Shown here piece after piece: positions 44,663 to 55,686 of a stretch of DNA of 64,000 bases; within the stretch, counting starts at the first letter, position 1; each line of letters begins with the position of its first letter. The stretch is from Thermothielavioides terrestris NRRL 8126. Taxonomy: Eukaryota; Ascomycota; Sordariomycetes; Sordariales; Chaetomiaceae. The stretch is from the NCBI RefSeq assembly GCF_000226115.1, contig NC_016462.1, positions 2,666,001-2,730,000 of the forward strand. The letters are read 5' to 3'. The translations under genes were made by a program, and so were the position numbers. A model generated the notes under the pieces. That model was not told the origin of the DNA and made no database searches. It saw nothing but the letters and a program-made list of their open reading frames with translations.

Positions 44663-45580
44663 GCCTTTTTTCTTCTTGGCTTTCGTGTGTTTGTATCCTC
44701 GTGGTGGAGGATACGTTGCCCGCTTGTGGGACCGTCATTGATGACGTTGTTCCTTGGGGTGGGGGATGGGTGGGTGCCAGCCGGCGACTGAGCCCTCGAC
44801 GGGTGAGCTGTGACCGCGGCTGGGGGCCGGGGAGTGTGGTGTTGTTCATACCCTGTCTATATTTCGTGCTGTATCAAATACATGCATGCAGCCGGGCATG
44901 GAGGTAACAAGTGTCTGCTTTTTTATCTTGTGATTGTTTGGTTCTATCATGCGGCATCTGTCATGATCATGTATGATATGATACCACTTTAGCACTTTTT
45001 AATCTTGGTTTGTCTGCTGGGTTTGCTGCTGCTGTCTGTCGGCATGGTTTGCTAGGTTGGTTTTCCTGGAACGAGCATCAGACGGGGCTTCTGCGGATTC
45101 GACCCGGTTACATGTACAATTCCTCTGTGCTGTCTCTACTTGTGGCTTTACCGTGTAATTGTTGTTTCTGGCAGACATAGTGAGTGGGAAAAAATGCCTA
45201 CTAGAAGTCTCAGAAACCCCCTACTTCGGAGTGATCGCTGCCCATGCGCATTGTGTACTCTCCCGCCTAGTCATTGAAGCTCTCAGTCTAGGTAGTTAGA
45301 GACTTCAAGCTCAAATCAGCAAGACGTGCCCCCAAACCTCAGCGTCCTGACCCCGTACATTTTCCCACGCTACATAGTACCAGCACCCAAGGTAGTCAGC
45401 TACTACTTCTCGCCCGTTGACAGAGTGCGAAACCTTTTGGCAACCCATCTCATTTCGATCACGCGTTGTCCATGGGCTATACTGCAACTCCAACTTGACT
45501 GACGCCTTGTACACACCCCGGGTAAAGGTCCGGGACACCGCTACATGGTGAGAACGGCAGCTTTTTGAGTCACCAGCCTC
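44663..45580. other. Convergent intergenic region GH72/Zn2Cys6
   Basis: 918 bp between two stop codons. No gene recognised. The stretch is T/G-rich near 44900-45060, as expected for 3' flanks. Confidence 0.5.
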
Positions 45581-46212
45581 TCAGAAGCAAGCCTTGGCCA
45601 TGACTCCGGCCATCACCTCCCTGCGCACGACGTGGATGACGCCAAAGTGCGGCACCGTCAGCCGGACGCCGCCCTCCTCCTCGCGCACGCCGCATCCCAG
45701 CTCACCAGCAGGCCCATCCTCCCTCCACACCACATACTCGTGCCGCCCCTCGGCCGCATCCCGCTCAAGCGCCGCCAGCCTCCGCAGCAGCTCAGCACCC
45801 GCCCGACCGGCCGCGTCGTCGCCCAGCACGGCCATCGCCTCCAAGCAACCCACCGCGCACCCCACCAGGTGCAGGTCCCCCGGCCGCTGGTGCTCGAGCA
45901 CGCTGCTGCCATTGCCATTTCCATTGCCAATGCCATTGCCGCCGGCGCCGGCGCCGGTGCCGCCCACGCCCACGCCCACGCGACGGCGGCGGCGGTGGTG
46001 GTGGTGGTGCGCGTGCGCGTCGACGTGAGCCAGCAGCAGCACCGCCGCCGCCGTCACGCCCATCAGGTCGAACCCCCGGTAGAACAGCGGCACGTGCCGC
46101 AGCCGGCTGTACGCGCGGAAGCGCGCGAGCACCTCCCGGCTTGCGTGCACCGCCGTCTGTAGGCTGTAGCCATTGGCGACCAGCCTCGGCCAGCGCCGGG
46201 GTGGGGGGGATG

Positions 46213-46251
<39 letters not shown>

Positions 46252-47872
46252 GGTGCCGGTAGTCGAGGTTGAGCATCAAGTAGGGGAAGTGCAGCAGGAC
46301 CAGCAGGTTGAAGTGCTTGAGCTGGGAGAACAGGCGGGCGGTGGACGTCTTGATCTCGGCCGGCGACGGCGCGGCTGTTGTGGCGGGCGACAAGACCCAA
46401 AGCTCGGGGGCGGGGAGAGCGCGCATGGCCTGCTTCATTCCGTCGTCGATGTCCAGCGTGTCGCGGTAGGCCTGTTCTAGCTCTGCTTGCTCGTCTTCTT
46501 CCTCCACGCTGGTCATCACCGCCTCGCGTGGTCGCCGGAACCAGAACCGGCCCCGGCGCAGGCGCTCATTCCGAGCCGCGATGCGGCCGGTCAGCACGGC
46601 ATGCATGTGCTCGACTCTCCGCAGCTCGCTTGCGTGGCCGTCCACGGCGCCGGCAAGGGAGCTGTCGTCGGCGCCGACGGCCGCGGGAACGCCGAGCAGC
46701 AGCGACATGTACCTGTCGCTGTACACAAGCCGGAACCACGCCGTCCGGGCCGCACCACCACTTCCACTCCCACTACCCCTATCCCTATCCAATCCCCGCC
46801 TCCCCGCCGCCACCGAAGAAGACGCCCCATCATGCAGCCCCCACGCCCTCGCCACGCCCAGCGCCCGCCGAAACACCGCCCATCCACGGCGCCAGTCGCC
46901 CGCGTTGACGTGGTACACGCCCTGGAGCATGAGCAGCTCGACGGCAGCGACGGCGTCGTCGTCGTCGGCGTCTTGCCCGTCCGCGCGCGACGACGACGAC
47001 GACGTGGCGATGTGATAACGCGTCGCAATATCAAACAAGCGCGCGGCCGCGGCCCGCGTGCTCGACGGCCCCGCCGGCGGCAGCGGCAGCCCCACGGCCG
47101 ACCCGTCGTTGCGCACGGCCGGGCCCAGCTGCTGGAGGGATATGGCTAGGTTGAGGAGGGTGCGGGCGAGCAGGGCGAGCGGGATAGCGGCAGCTGGGCT
47201 TGGCGGGATGGTGATGAGGGCTGCGTGCGGGTGGTGGTCCCGGTCCTGGGTGGCATGGCTGGCGTCGTCGTCCAGGAGGAAGTTGCTGGCTTGTTTGAAT
47301 TTGCGGAGCGGGGAGCCTGGCGGGTCGCCGCGGGCTACGATGAGGACGATGGCCTCGCGCGGGGGGAAGGCGGAGTGGAGGAGGCGGCGGAGGGCGTCTT
47401 GGTTGTTTGTGCTCGTGATGGTGGCGGTGGTGGTGCTTGGAGAGGCCACTACAGCAGCCGAGCAATCCGTGGTCTTGTTTGCGGGTTGATGGCGAGTTCT
47501 GCCATCGCCGTTTGTTTCTACGATACTCCGTGGGTCCGGCCCTTTCAGCGAAGACGCATGGATCTGTGCCCTGGTAGAGGACGAGGCAGGGCTAGGCTGA
47601 CGCATGAGCTGGTCGACCAGGGCTTCGAGTCGGACGAGGCGCTGGCGGACCTCACGATGTCGGTCAGGGGTATGGTAGTCAAGCGGCTGTGCGAGTTGGG
47701 GTACACACGGGTTCCCGCGCCGTTGGCAGGGCGTGCAGCTGGGCGACGACCTGGGCTCATAGTCGCAGCGGATCTTGCGACGGCGGCATTCTTGGCAGCT
47801 CGAGGTCCCTCTCCGCGGCGGCTTGCGGTAGGGATCCGATGGGTGGCGTGTCTGTTTACCGTGAACAGGCAT
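45581..47872 (-). CDS. Zn2Cys6 fungal transcription factor
   Basis: Single exon of 763 residues from ATG at 47872. The binuclear zinc cluster is at residues 26-56 with spacing C-x2-C-x6-C-x9-C-x2-C-x6-C (CQECRRRKIRC...CTPCQRRGNPC), followed by a basic linker and a short coiled coil (REVRQRLVRLEALVDQLMRQ) for dimerisation. The middle homology region of the Fungal_trans type is recognisable around VELLMLQGVYHVNAGDWRRGWAVF, cut by species-specific Gly/Ser/Arg-rich inserts. A 13-residue Gln run and His- and Gly/Asn-rich tracts occur in the C-terminal third. Target genes cannot be read from sequence; the divergent aldo/keto reductase 540 bp away is one candidate (inference). The gene could contain an unrecognised in-frame intron. 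Confidence 0.88.
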
Positions 47873-48412
47873 CTGCCGAGACGTTTGGTAATCGTTTGTG
47901 CCTTGGGCCGGATCTTGAAAACTGTAGAAACTGGAGACCCCAGCTGTACGTCATAACAGAGCGTTGCCTTAGAGGAAGGACTGACTGCCAATAGTCATCG
48001 CCATGTATCGGAAACCACCGCTTGTTTCCAGACCTGACACTCATCTACACGCATGGATGGCGGTTTGGGGAACGGAAGTATCGGATTTAACGGCCGAAGG
48101 AATGCAATTGGCCACTGGGAGCTCTACAACAAAGCTAAGAGGTGAAGGAGACACCGCTGAGAACGGAGATAGAGCCGAACTACGGATATCATATTGTATT
48201 TCTCTGTAAGGGGGCGGAGGAGACGGACAATGTGTCGGAAAGCAACGAGTCCCCGAGACCGCGAACCTAAGGCATATATTCAGCTTGGGGAGTCTCATCT
48301 GCATGTCTTCCAACTGAAGCTGTCCTTGTATATACCATGCCCCAGTCTTGCAAGACCCAGCGTTTTTTGAATTGAGAGAATCAAACTCAACCGGCTTCCT
48401 TGGTCCGTCACA
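47873..48412. promoter_or_regulatory. Divergent promoter region of Zn2Cys6 factor and aldo/keto reductase
   Basis: 540 bp between outward-facing starts. A CGG...CCG word pair of the Zn2Cys6-binding type could be sought here: CGG occurs near 47913, 48010 and 48061 and CCG near 47876 and 48093, but no well-spaced everted or inverted pair was obvious. Confidence 0.45.
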
Positions 48413-49565
48413 ATGGCCACTACCGGAAAGCTCCCCATGCGCCAGCTCGGGAAGAACGGCCCCCTCGTGCCGCGCATTGGGCTGGGCCTGATGGGCCTGA
48501 GCAGCGCCCACGGCGTCCCCAAGCCTGATGAAGAGCGTCTCGCCTTCTTGGACAAGGCGTACGAGATGGGCGAGACCTTCTGGGACACGGGCAAGTTCAA
48601 GTTCCTATGCTCTCTCTCTCCGCCCCGTGTGCCTGTACCCCTTGGATACATGGGCCTTTACTAACTAACGCCTCTCTGATTCCCCCCCGCGCGCAGCCGA
48701 CATGTACCACGACTCGGAAGACCTGCTAGGCAAGTGGTTCGCCGCGAACCCGGAGAAGCGCGGGCACATCTTCCTGGCGACCAAGTTCGGCTACCGGCGG
48801 ACGGCGGCGGGCGAGCACAGCATCGACACGTCGGCGGGGTACTGCGCGGAGGCGCTGGAGCGGTCGCTGGCGCGGCTGGGCGTTGCCTACGTGGACCTGT
48901 ACTACCCGCACCGGCTGGACAAGGCGACGCCGATCGAGAAGACGATGGCGGCGCTGGCGGCGCTCAAGCGGGCGGGCAAGATCCGGCACATCGGGCTGAG
49001 CGAGTGCAGCGCGGCGGCGCTGCGGCGCGCGCACGCCGTCGAGCCCGTCGCGTGCGTGCAGCTCGAGTACAGCGCGTTCAGCCTGGACATCGAGGTGGCG
49101 GATCCGCGGCACGGCGCGCTGCTGGCGACGGCGCGCGAGCTGGGCGTCGCCGTCGTCGCCTACAGCCCGCTGGGCAAGGGCCTGCTGGGCGGCGCCATCC
49201 GGTCCGTCGCCGACGTGTCGCGCCCGGGGGACCTGCGCGCCCGCTTTGCGCCGCGCTTCGCCGAGGAGAACATCGCGGCCAACGTCGCCCTGGTGGACAA
49301 GCTGACCGAGATCGCGGCGCGCAAGGGCGTCACGACGGCGCAGCTGGCCCTGGCCTGGCTGCTCGCCCAGGGCGACGATATCTTCCCCATACCCGGCACG
49401 AGGACGCCAGAGAGGCTGGCGGAGAACCTGGCCGCTCTGCATGTGACGCTCACTGGCGAGGAGGAGAAGGCCATCCGGCAGCTTGCCGACAAAGTGGCTG
49501 GTTCCCGGCTCGGCGGCATCTTGACCGAGTATTACTTTGGTGACTCTCCCCAGCTGGACTCCTAG
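48413..49565 (+). CDS. Aldo/keto reductase with a GC-AG intron
   Basis: Two exons, 48413-48590 and 48697-49565, give 348 residues. The donor is GCAAGT, a GC-AG intron of 106 nt with a CTAAC branch (ACTAACTAACG); the join writes WDTA|DMYHDSED, the catalytic Asp and Tyr. Other tetrad residues are Lys in FLATKFGY and His in LYYPHRLD. The NADPH-binding C-terminal pattern IPGTRTPERLAENLAAL is present. The protein resembles yeast/plant AKR13-type pyridoxal or general aldo/keto reductases that reduce aldehydes with NADPH; the substrate is unknown. It is divergent from the Zn2Cys6 factor. Codon use is strongly G/C-ending, like its neighbours. Confidence 0.92.
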
Positions 49566-49837
49566 GTTACACGATCAGAAGGGACAAGGCACGTGGGAAA
49601 GGGGTGAACGGCATGGCTACCTAGGTAGATCAACGTGGAACCTTTCATCGATAGTGCCACTTCTTCGTCCCGACATGGCAGATTGGCCCCGACGCCGCGT
49701 CACACACAACAACACGGTTTATTATACTTTCTATCGGGTCCTCTCCCGTGATATAAGATGCGCCGCAACCGAAATTCATCAGCCGGCAATGCGAATAGCA
49801 CCCGCTCCCCTGTACCTTCTCACACATAGGTACCCGT

Positions 49838-51837
49838 CTAACCCTTGAACTCCTCCGCCTTGCTCTCCTCCCACTTGCCCGGGATCAGCGCCAGCGGCAC
49901 AATGCCGCTCACGTGCATCTCGGGGCCGAAGATCTTGGCGTTGAGGCCGAGCTCCTGCGTCGCCGCCTTCATGTTCTTGAGACCCTCCTGGTAGTTAGGG
50001 CCGGCACGGCGGACCCAGATCTGGACGTTGTGCTCGTTGAGCGCCTTGGCGTACTCGCGGAGCGCCTTGATGACGCCCTTGAACGTGCTCGCCACGTTGG
50101 TGAAGTTGGCGATGCCGCCGCCGATGAACAGGACCTTGCCCTTGGGGCTCATCGGCGCCCGCAGCATCAGGTCGAGCACCGTCCTCGCGTAGTGGTACGT
50201 CTGAGACTCGGTCGGAGCGCCGGAGTACTCGCCGTAGTTGGCCAGCTCGTCGGCGAAACCGGCCGAGGCGATAGCGTCCGCGTAGACCACAGACGCGCCA
50301 CCACCAGCCACCAGGGTCCAGATCCGGCCGTTGGGGTTCAGGACCGTCAGCTTGAGCGAGGCTCCCGTCTTCGCATCAAGCTCGGCAATGTAAGCTTCCT
50401 CCTTGGAGAGCTCACGGCCGAACGGAGCGGGGAACACGATCGGCGGGCCGGCGTCGATGTTGACGCCGTTGTTGGTCGTCGGCGGGGCGTTGATGCCCAG
50501 AGCGGCGGGCGACCTCGCGATCGCCCACTTCACACCGCACTCGAAGTCTGCTGTTTGATCCAGCTTCGCAGCCAGATCGAGAAAGTGGACCGACGCGGAG
50601 GTGCCATCCTCGTTGGGGATCACAACCAGCGGGTTGATCTCGAGGTATGTGAACTGGCAGTCGACGTAGACAGCATAGAGCCGAGTGACTATCATGGAAG
50701 CGTCAGCCGCTTATTCATATCTTCGCCGCGCCATGGCAATCGGGACTTACTGAAGTCAACCAGGACATTGTGGAGACCCTTGGGCACATTCTTCAAGAGA
50801 GCGGCAGCGATCTCCTCGTTGGAGGGATATTCTGTCAGGTCAACGGGAATCAGGAGCTTCTCCGCCTTCGCATCGACATCGCCGACATCGACACCACCCT
50901 CGTGGGTGAACAGAATCCAGTCGCCCTGATAGGGTTGTCAGCCTCATTCATGCGCCCAAGTGTGAGCGAGCGAGTGTGTGTGTGTGTGTGTGTGTGTGAG
51001 ATGCGTGTGAGTGTGCCAGTTTCCGAAACTGTGGGCCGGCCCGATCCACATCAATATGCGGTTTAGTCTCCGTTCGTCCGTGTCGGGCGGGACGTTGGGC
51101 CCGTCCAACAGTTGCATCCTCCCCTCGCACCGGATTTCCGAGTATAAAGTCTCAGAGAGACACCCGCAACCTGATGCAAAGGCCGTCTATCTTTTCCCAC
51201 ATCACCACTTTCACCACCTCTTTGGGCGTCGGCGTCCCACACCATTCCCCAACTCGCCTGCACTTGCAGGTGGGGTTCGTTTCGCGAATCAGACGCCGCC
51301 GGGCGCCAAAAATGGGGTCAACGAAAATCGCTACTTACGTCGCGGACCGAATTGATCTATGAGCCGTTAGCGCGATGCTCTGGATCAGCAGGCTTGCCGC
51401 AAGGGCACACTCACGTTGATGTAGTACTCGGTGTTGGGGGGGTGCGGCACGAAGGGCTCGACGAGGAATTGCCGGAGAACACCCTCGGTGTGCTCGACCT
51501 TCTGCACCTTGCCGGCGCGCTCAGCAATCCACGCTCTCGCCTCGGCCCAGGTCTTGTTGAGAGCCAGGAGGCCGCTCTTGCCGCGGCGCTTGATGAGCTG
51601 ATCCGGCTTGGCAACGAACTTGGCGCCCTGCTGCAGCAGCCACGGGTATGTGGTCTCGGCCTGGTCGAGGACCCCGTTGATGTCGGCGCCCTCAGCGAAG
51701 TGAATGGAGGCGAGCTTGGGAGGAGGATTGTGCGTGGCCGGCGGCGGCAGCGGGCTGGGCTTGATCACTGGCGCCCGAGTGAGGTGGTAGTTGATGATGG
51801 CCTTGCCATCGGCCTCGAGGATGCTCTTCGCGGACAT
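49838..51837 (-). CDS. ACL2: ATP citrate lyase subunit 2 (citrate- and CoA-ligase-like part)
   Basis: Four exons: 51837-51415, 51356-51339 (18 nt), 50925-50751 and 50688-49838; 488 residues. The 18-nt exon encodes INSVRD and splices to [22 protein letters not shown]. Introns are 58, 413 and 62 nt; the 413-nt one is unusually long for this window and holds a GT microsatellite. The protein has the ATP-grasp fold of the N-terminal half of animal ACLY, with the ATP-grasp metal motif around [14 protein letters not shown], and the citrate-binding region [12 protein letters not shown]...NYGEYSG. With Acl1 it makes cytosolic acetyl-CoA and oxaloacetate from citrate, CoA and ATP for lipid synthesis and histone acetylation. 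The gene is divergent from ACL1, its obligate partner. Confidence 0.95.
50973..50998 (+). repeat. GT dinucleotide microsatellite in an ACL2 intron
   Basis: Thirteen consecutive GT units lie in the 413-nt second intron of ACL2. Confidence 0.9.
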
Positions 51838-53635
51838 CTTGGCGGCGGTAAGTTGGCAATTTTCTCCTTTTCCTCACTCGTGGTTGGATTTTGCTCCTTT
51901 TAGATCTACGCCGAAAATCGTCAGAACTGGCCCCGAAACAGCTCTGCGGCGGCGCTCACGAGTGTGCGGGCAGCCGAGGGGCCGAGATGGAGGAATCAGT
52001 CTGAGGCGGCGGTGCGATGCCAACCTCAAGCGAGGGGCAATTTACCTTGAGAAGTCTCAATCGCGCGTTCGCGAGGGAATGTCGCAACAAGTCAAGCGAG
52101 GGAGGGAAGGGAATGGAAGGAAAGTGGGTGAAGCGAGGACCGGCTTCGAAATGCAGCTCCCTTGGGAAAAAGACGAGCACCGGTTTCACGCTTGGGCTTT
52201 GGCACAGAACGGGCACTCGGAGCAACTGCAGCACAGGGGGGCGGCCGAAAGCAAAAAGTTCAGGTACTGCCACGGTGCCTGCCCGCCAAAAACCATTGAT
52301 TGGGGTTCACCCAAGCGGGGCGCTGCCCTTTGGGGCGGTCAGGAACCCGAGGTACCAGTACCTCGAGCTCTGCGGGTCTGACCCCTTGGCTGGGACCCCC
52401 TTCCTCCTCTCCCTCTCCGTCTTGCCCTGGGCGGCAACAATGCCCAATGCGCCTTCCAGTTGGTGATACCCGACTGCCCTGGGCCTTCAGTCCTCCCTTC
52501 CCAGCTCCCTGGCGAACGGTCTTCCTATCGTTCGTTTCTTCCGGTCCAGATTTCTGCTTCCTTGATGCCTCCGTCTTTCGGTTGGTGTGACGCTGGAGCG
52601 CGGCGGACCCAGGTGGGGTTCGTCCGGGTCAGGCACAGGCACATCAGCTGGAGCGGTGCAATCTGTCAAATTGAAGTTTCGGTGCGAGGTGTCGATTTCT
52701 CTTTATTGAGTACAGCGGAAGCGTGCAAGTGCTTGCCAATCATCGCGGTTTCTGAGGTGTAGCTGGTGTGTCTGTGTGCCCAGGTCGGGCATTCCTGGCT
52801 GCTGTTGTCGGCCTGAACCCCGCGGAGCCCGAATCCCGGACCCCGATCTCCAAACCCGAGGTGCCCCGCGGCAGCCGGTGGACTTCGCCGGGGCTGGCTG
52901 CTCGCTGTTTCCATTTCCAAACAATGTTTACCAACATTGTGCCATACCTCCTTCCTCCGTGCTGGACCAAGATGCACGCCAGTGCGTTGCTGTGGAGGAA
53001 GCTGCTGCCCCGGGACGGCATTCATTCCAGCGTCTTCTCAAAATTTTGGATGTCGGGGCGGCATCGGACGACATGGTGGTCGAGGTACCGGTACTTCGGT
53101 CGCCAAGTGCGATCGGGACCCCGCTCCTCGTCAGCTTTGTGGCAGAAAAAGTGCAGGCTAGGCCTGAACCGGTGCTAGTCCGTCAAGCAATCGGACAAGG
53201 GTCCAAAAGAGTTGGGGAACTGCCACCGTTTGTTGGACCGTTGACCTGGCCGCCGTCCAATGAAGGACGGGCAACAATTCTTGGGGAATCCAGCCCAGGA
53301 GGGCTCCAGTTTCCGGTTGTCGCCAGGGGGCGCCGCTCACATGCACTAAAACCTGTTAACAAACCGGAGTTACAGTGGTCACTTCACTACAGAGGTGCGG
53401 AGCTCTTGCGCCTACCCCGAGAGTGGTGCCGTTCGACGACGCGGCAGGTACCGACAAAAACCTTCCCCCCCAAAATTGCTGCCCTGCGTGTCCTCGCATT
53501 TTTGCGAACCCGCCATTTCTCCCTCGCTCCGACTCACGTTCTCGCAGTCCTCGCCACGCGCTCTTTGACCTTCCCTTCATCCAGGCATTTTCCGGCGAGT
53601 TTCGAGAGTCAAAACAGCACACAAGGCTCCTCACA
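51838..53635. promoter_or_regulatory. Divergent ACL2/ACL1 promoter region
   Basis: 1.8 kb between the two start codons, with no recognisable gene. Two similar palindromes stand out: CGAGGTAC-CA-GTACCTCG at 52348-52365 and CGAGGTAC-CG-GTACTTCG at 53081-53098 (one mismatch in the second arm). GGTACC-containing words also occur at 53446-53452. These could be sites for a dimeric regulator that co-ordinates both subunits, but no known factor is assigned. Confidence 0.5.
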
Positions 53636-55686
53636 ATGGCCAGCGACGGTGCTAATGGCGTCAAGCCGACCGGCGGGCTGTCTGCCAACGATAACATCCG
53701 CCGCTTCGCCGCCCCCAGCCGGCCACTGAGCCCGCTCCCGGCCCACGCGCTCTTCAATGAGAAGACAAGATGCTTTGTCTACGGCCTGCAGCCGCGTGCC
53801 GTACAGGGCATGCTCGACTTCGACTTCATCTGCAAGCGGGCGACCCCGTCGGTCGCCGGCATCATCTACACATTTGGCGGCCAGTTCGTCAGCAAGATGT
53901 ACTGGGGGACCAGCGAGACGCTGCTCCCCGTGTACCAGCAGGTCGCGAAGGCGATGGCCAAGCACCCGGATGTCGATGTGGTGGTCAACTTTGCTTCGTC
54001 TCGTAGCGTCTACAGCTCGACGATGGAGCTCATGGAGTACCCCCAGATCAAGACGATCGCCATCATCGCCGAGGGTGTGCCGGAGCGTGTGAGTTGCTTG
54101 CCTCCCCGTGCCGCTGGCTGGCGTGCTCGAGATGCTGACCAATTGTCCTGCAGCGGGCCCGTGAGATTGCGCATGTCGCGAAGAAGAAGGGCGTCACGAT
54201 CATTGGCCCCGCCACGGTCGGTGGCATCAAGCCCGGCTGCTTCAAGATCGGCAACACCGGCGGCATGATGGACAACATCGTCGCTTCCAAGCTCTACCGC
54301 AAGGGCTCGGTTGGCTACGTCTCCAAGTCCGGCGGTATGTCGAACGAGCTGAACAACATCATTTCGCAAACAACAGACGGCGTCTACGAGGGTGTGGCAA
54401 TCGGCGGTGACCGGTATCCGGGCACCACGTTCATCGACCATCTCCTGCGGTACCAGGCGGACCCGGAGTGCAAGATCCTCCTTCTTCTCGGCGAGGTCGG
54501 TGGTGTTGAGGAGTACAAGGTTATTGATGCGGTCAAGAACGGCCTCATCACGAAGCCCATCGTTGCGTGGGCTATTGGTACTTGCGCCAGCATGTTCAAG
54601 ACCGAGGTGCAGTTCGGCCACGCCGGCGCTTTTGCCAACTCGCAGCTCGAGACGGCTGCCATGAAGAACAAGAGCATGCGGGAGGCTGGCTTCTATGTCC
54701 CCGACACGTTCGAGGACCTGCCGGCTCTGCTGAAGTCCCTCTATGACAGGCTCGTCCAGGAGGGCACCATCACGCCCCGGCCGGAGCCCGTGGTGCCCAA
54801 GATCCCGATCGACTACTCGTGGGCCCAGGAGCTCGGCCTCATCCGCAAGCCGGCTGCCTTCATCTCGACCATCTCGGACGACCGTGGCCAGGAACTCCTC
54901 TACGCTGGCATGCCCATCTCGGACGTGTTCAAGGAGGACATCGGCATCGGCGGCGTCATGTCTCTGCTGTGGTTCCGCCGCCGCCTGCCCGAATACGCGT
55001 CCAAGTTCCTCGAGATGGTGCTCATGCTTACTGCCGACCACGGCCCGGCCGTGTCTGGTGCCATGAACACCATCATCACCACCCGTGCCGGCAAGGACCT
55101 CATCTCCGCGCTGGTCAGCGGTCTCCTCACCATCGGCTCGCGCTTTGGCGGTGCTCTCGACGGTGCTGCCGAAGAGTTTACGAAGGCGTTTGATAAGGGC
55201 CTCAGCCCGCGCGAGTTCGTCGACAGCATGCGCAAGCAGAACAAGCTGATCCCCGGTATCGGCCACCGCGTCAAGTCGCGGAACAACCCGGATCTGCGCG
55301 TGGAGCTGGTCAAGGAGTACGTCAAGGCCAAGTTCCCGAGCCACAAGATGCTCGACTACGCGCTGGCAGTCGAGACTGTCACGACGTCCAAGAAGGACAA
55401 CCTGATCCTGAACGTGGACGGCTGCGTTGCGGTCTGCTTCGTCGACCTGCTGCGCAACTGCGGCGCCTTCAGCCCGGAGGAGGCCGAGGACTACCTCAGC
55501 ATGGGCGTGCTCAACGGCCTGTTCGTGCTCGGCCGCAGCATCGGTCTGATTGCCCACTACCTCGACCAGAAGCGCCTGCGCACCGGCCTGTACCGCCACC
55601 CGTGGGATGACATCACGTACATCCTGCCGAACCTGCAGCAGTCCGGCCCACCGGGCTCCGAGGGGCGGGTGGAGGTGCAGATTTAA
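53636..55686 (+). CDS. ACL1: ATP citrate lyase subunit 1 (succinyl-CoA synthetase alpha/citrate synthase-like part)
   Basis: Two exons, 53636-54088 and 54154-55686, give 661 residues, normal for the fungal large subunit. The 65-nt intron joins GVPER to [13 protein letters not shown]. The first half resembles succinyl-CoA synthetase alpha: [16 protein letters not shown], and the phosphorylated His region in [12 protein letters not shown] (His in GHAG). The second half is the citrate synthase-like module with [13 protein letters not shown] and [14 protein letters not shown]. The partner subunit Acl2 is encoded divergently. The complex is cytosolic. ATG at 53636 is chosen because it starts the conserved N-terminal region after a stop-rich leader. 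No signal peptide is present. Confidence 0.96.

Noticed and set aside
52776..53729. 317-codon ORF upstream of and overlapping ACL1
   Set aside because: Reads into ACL1 in another frame; composition is random and it lies in the divergent promoter.
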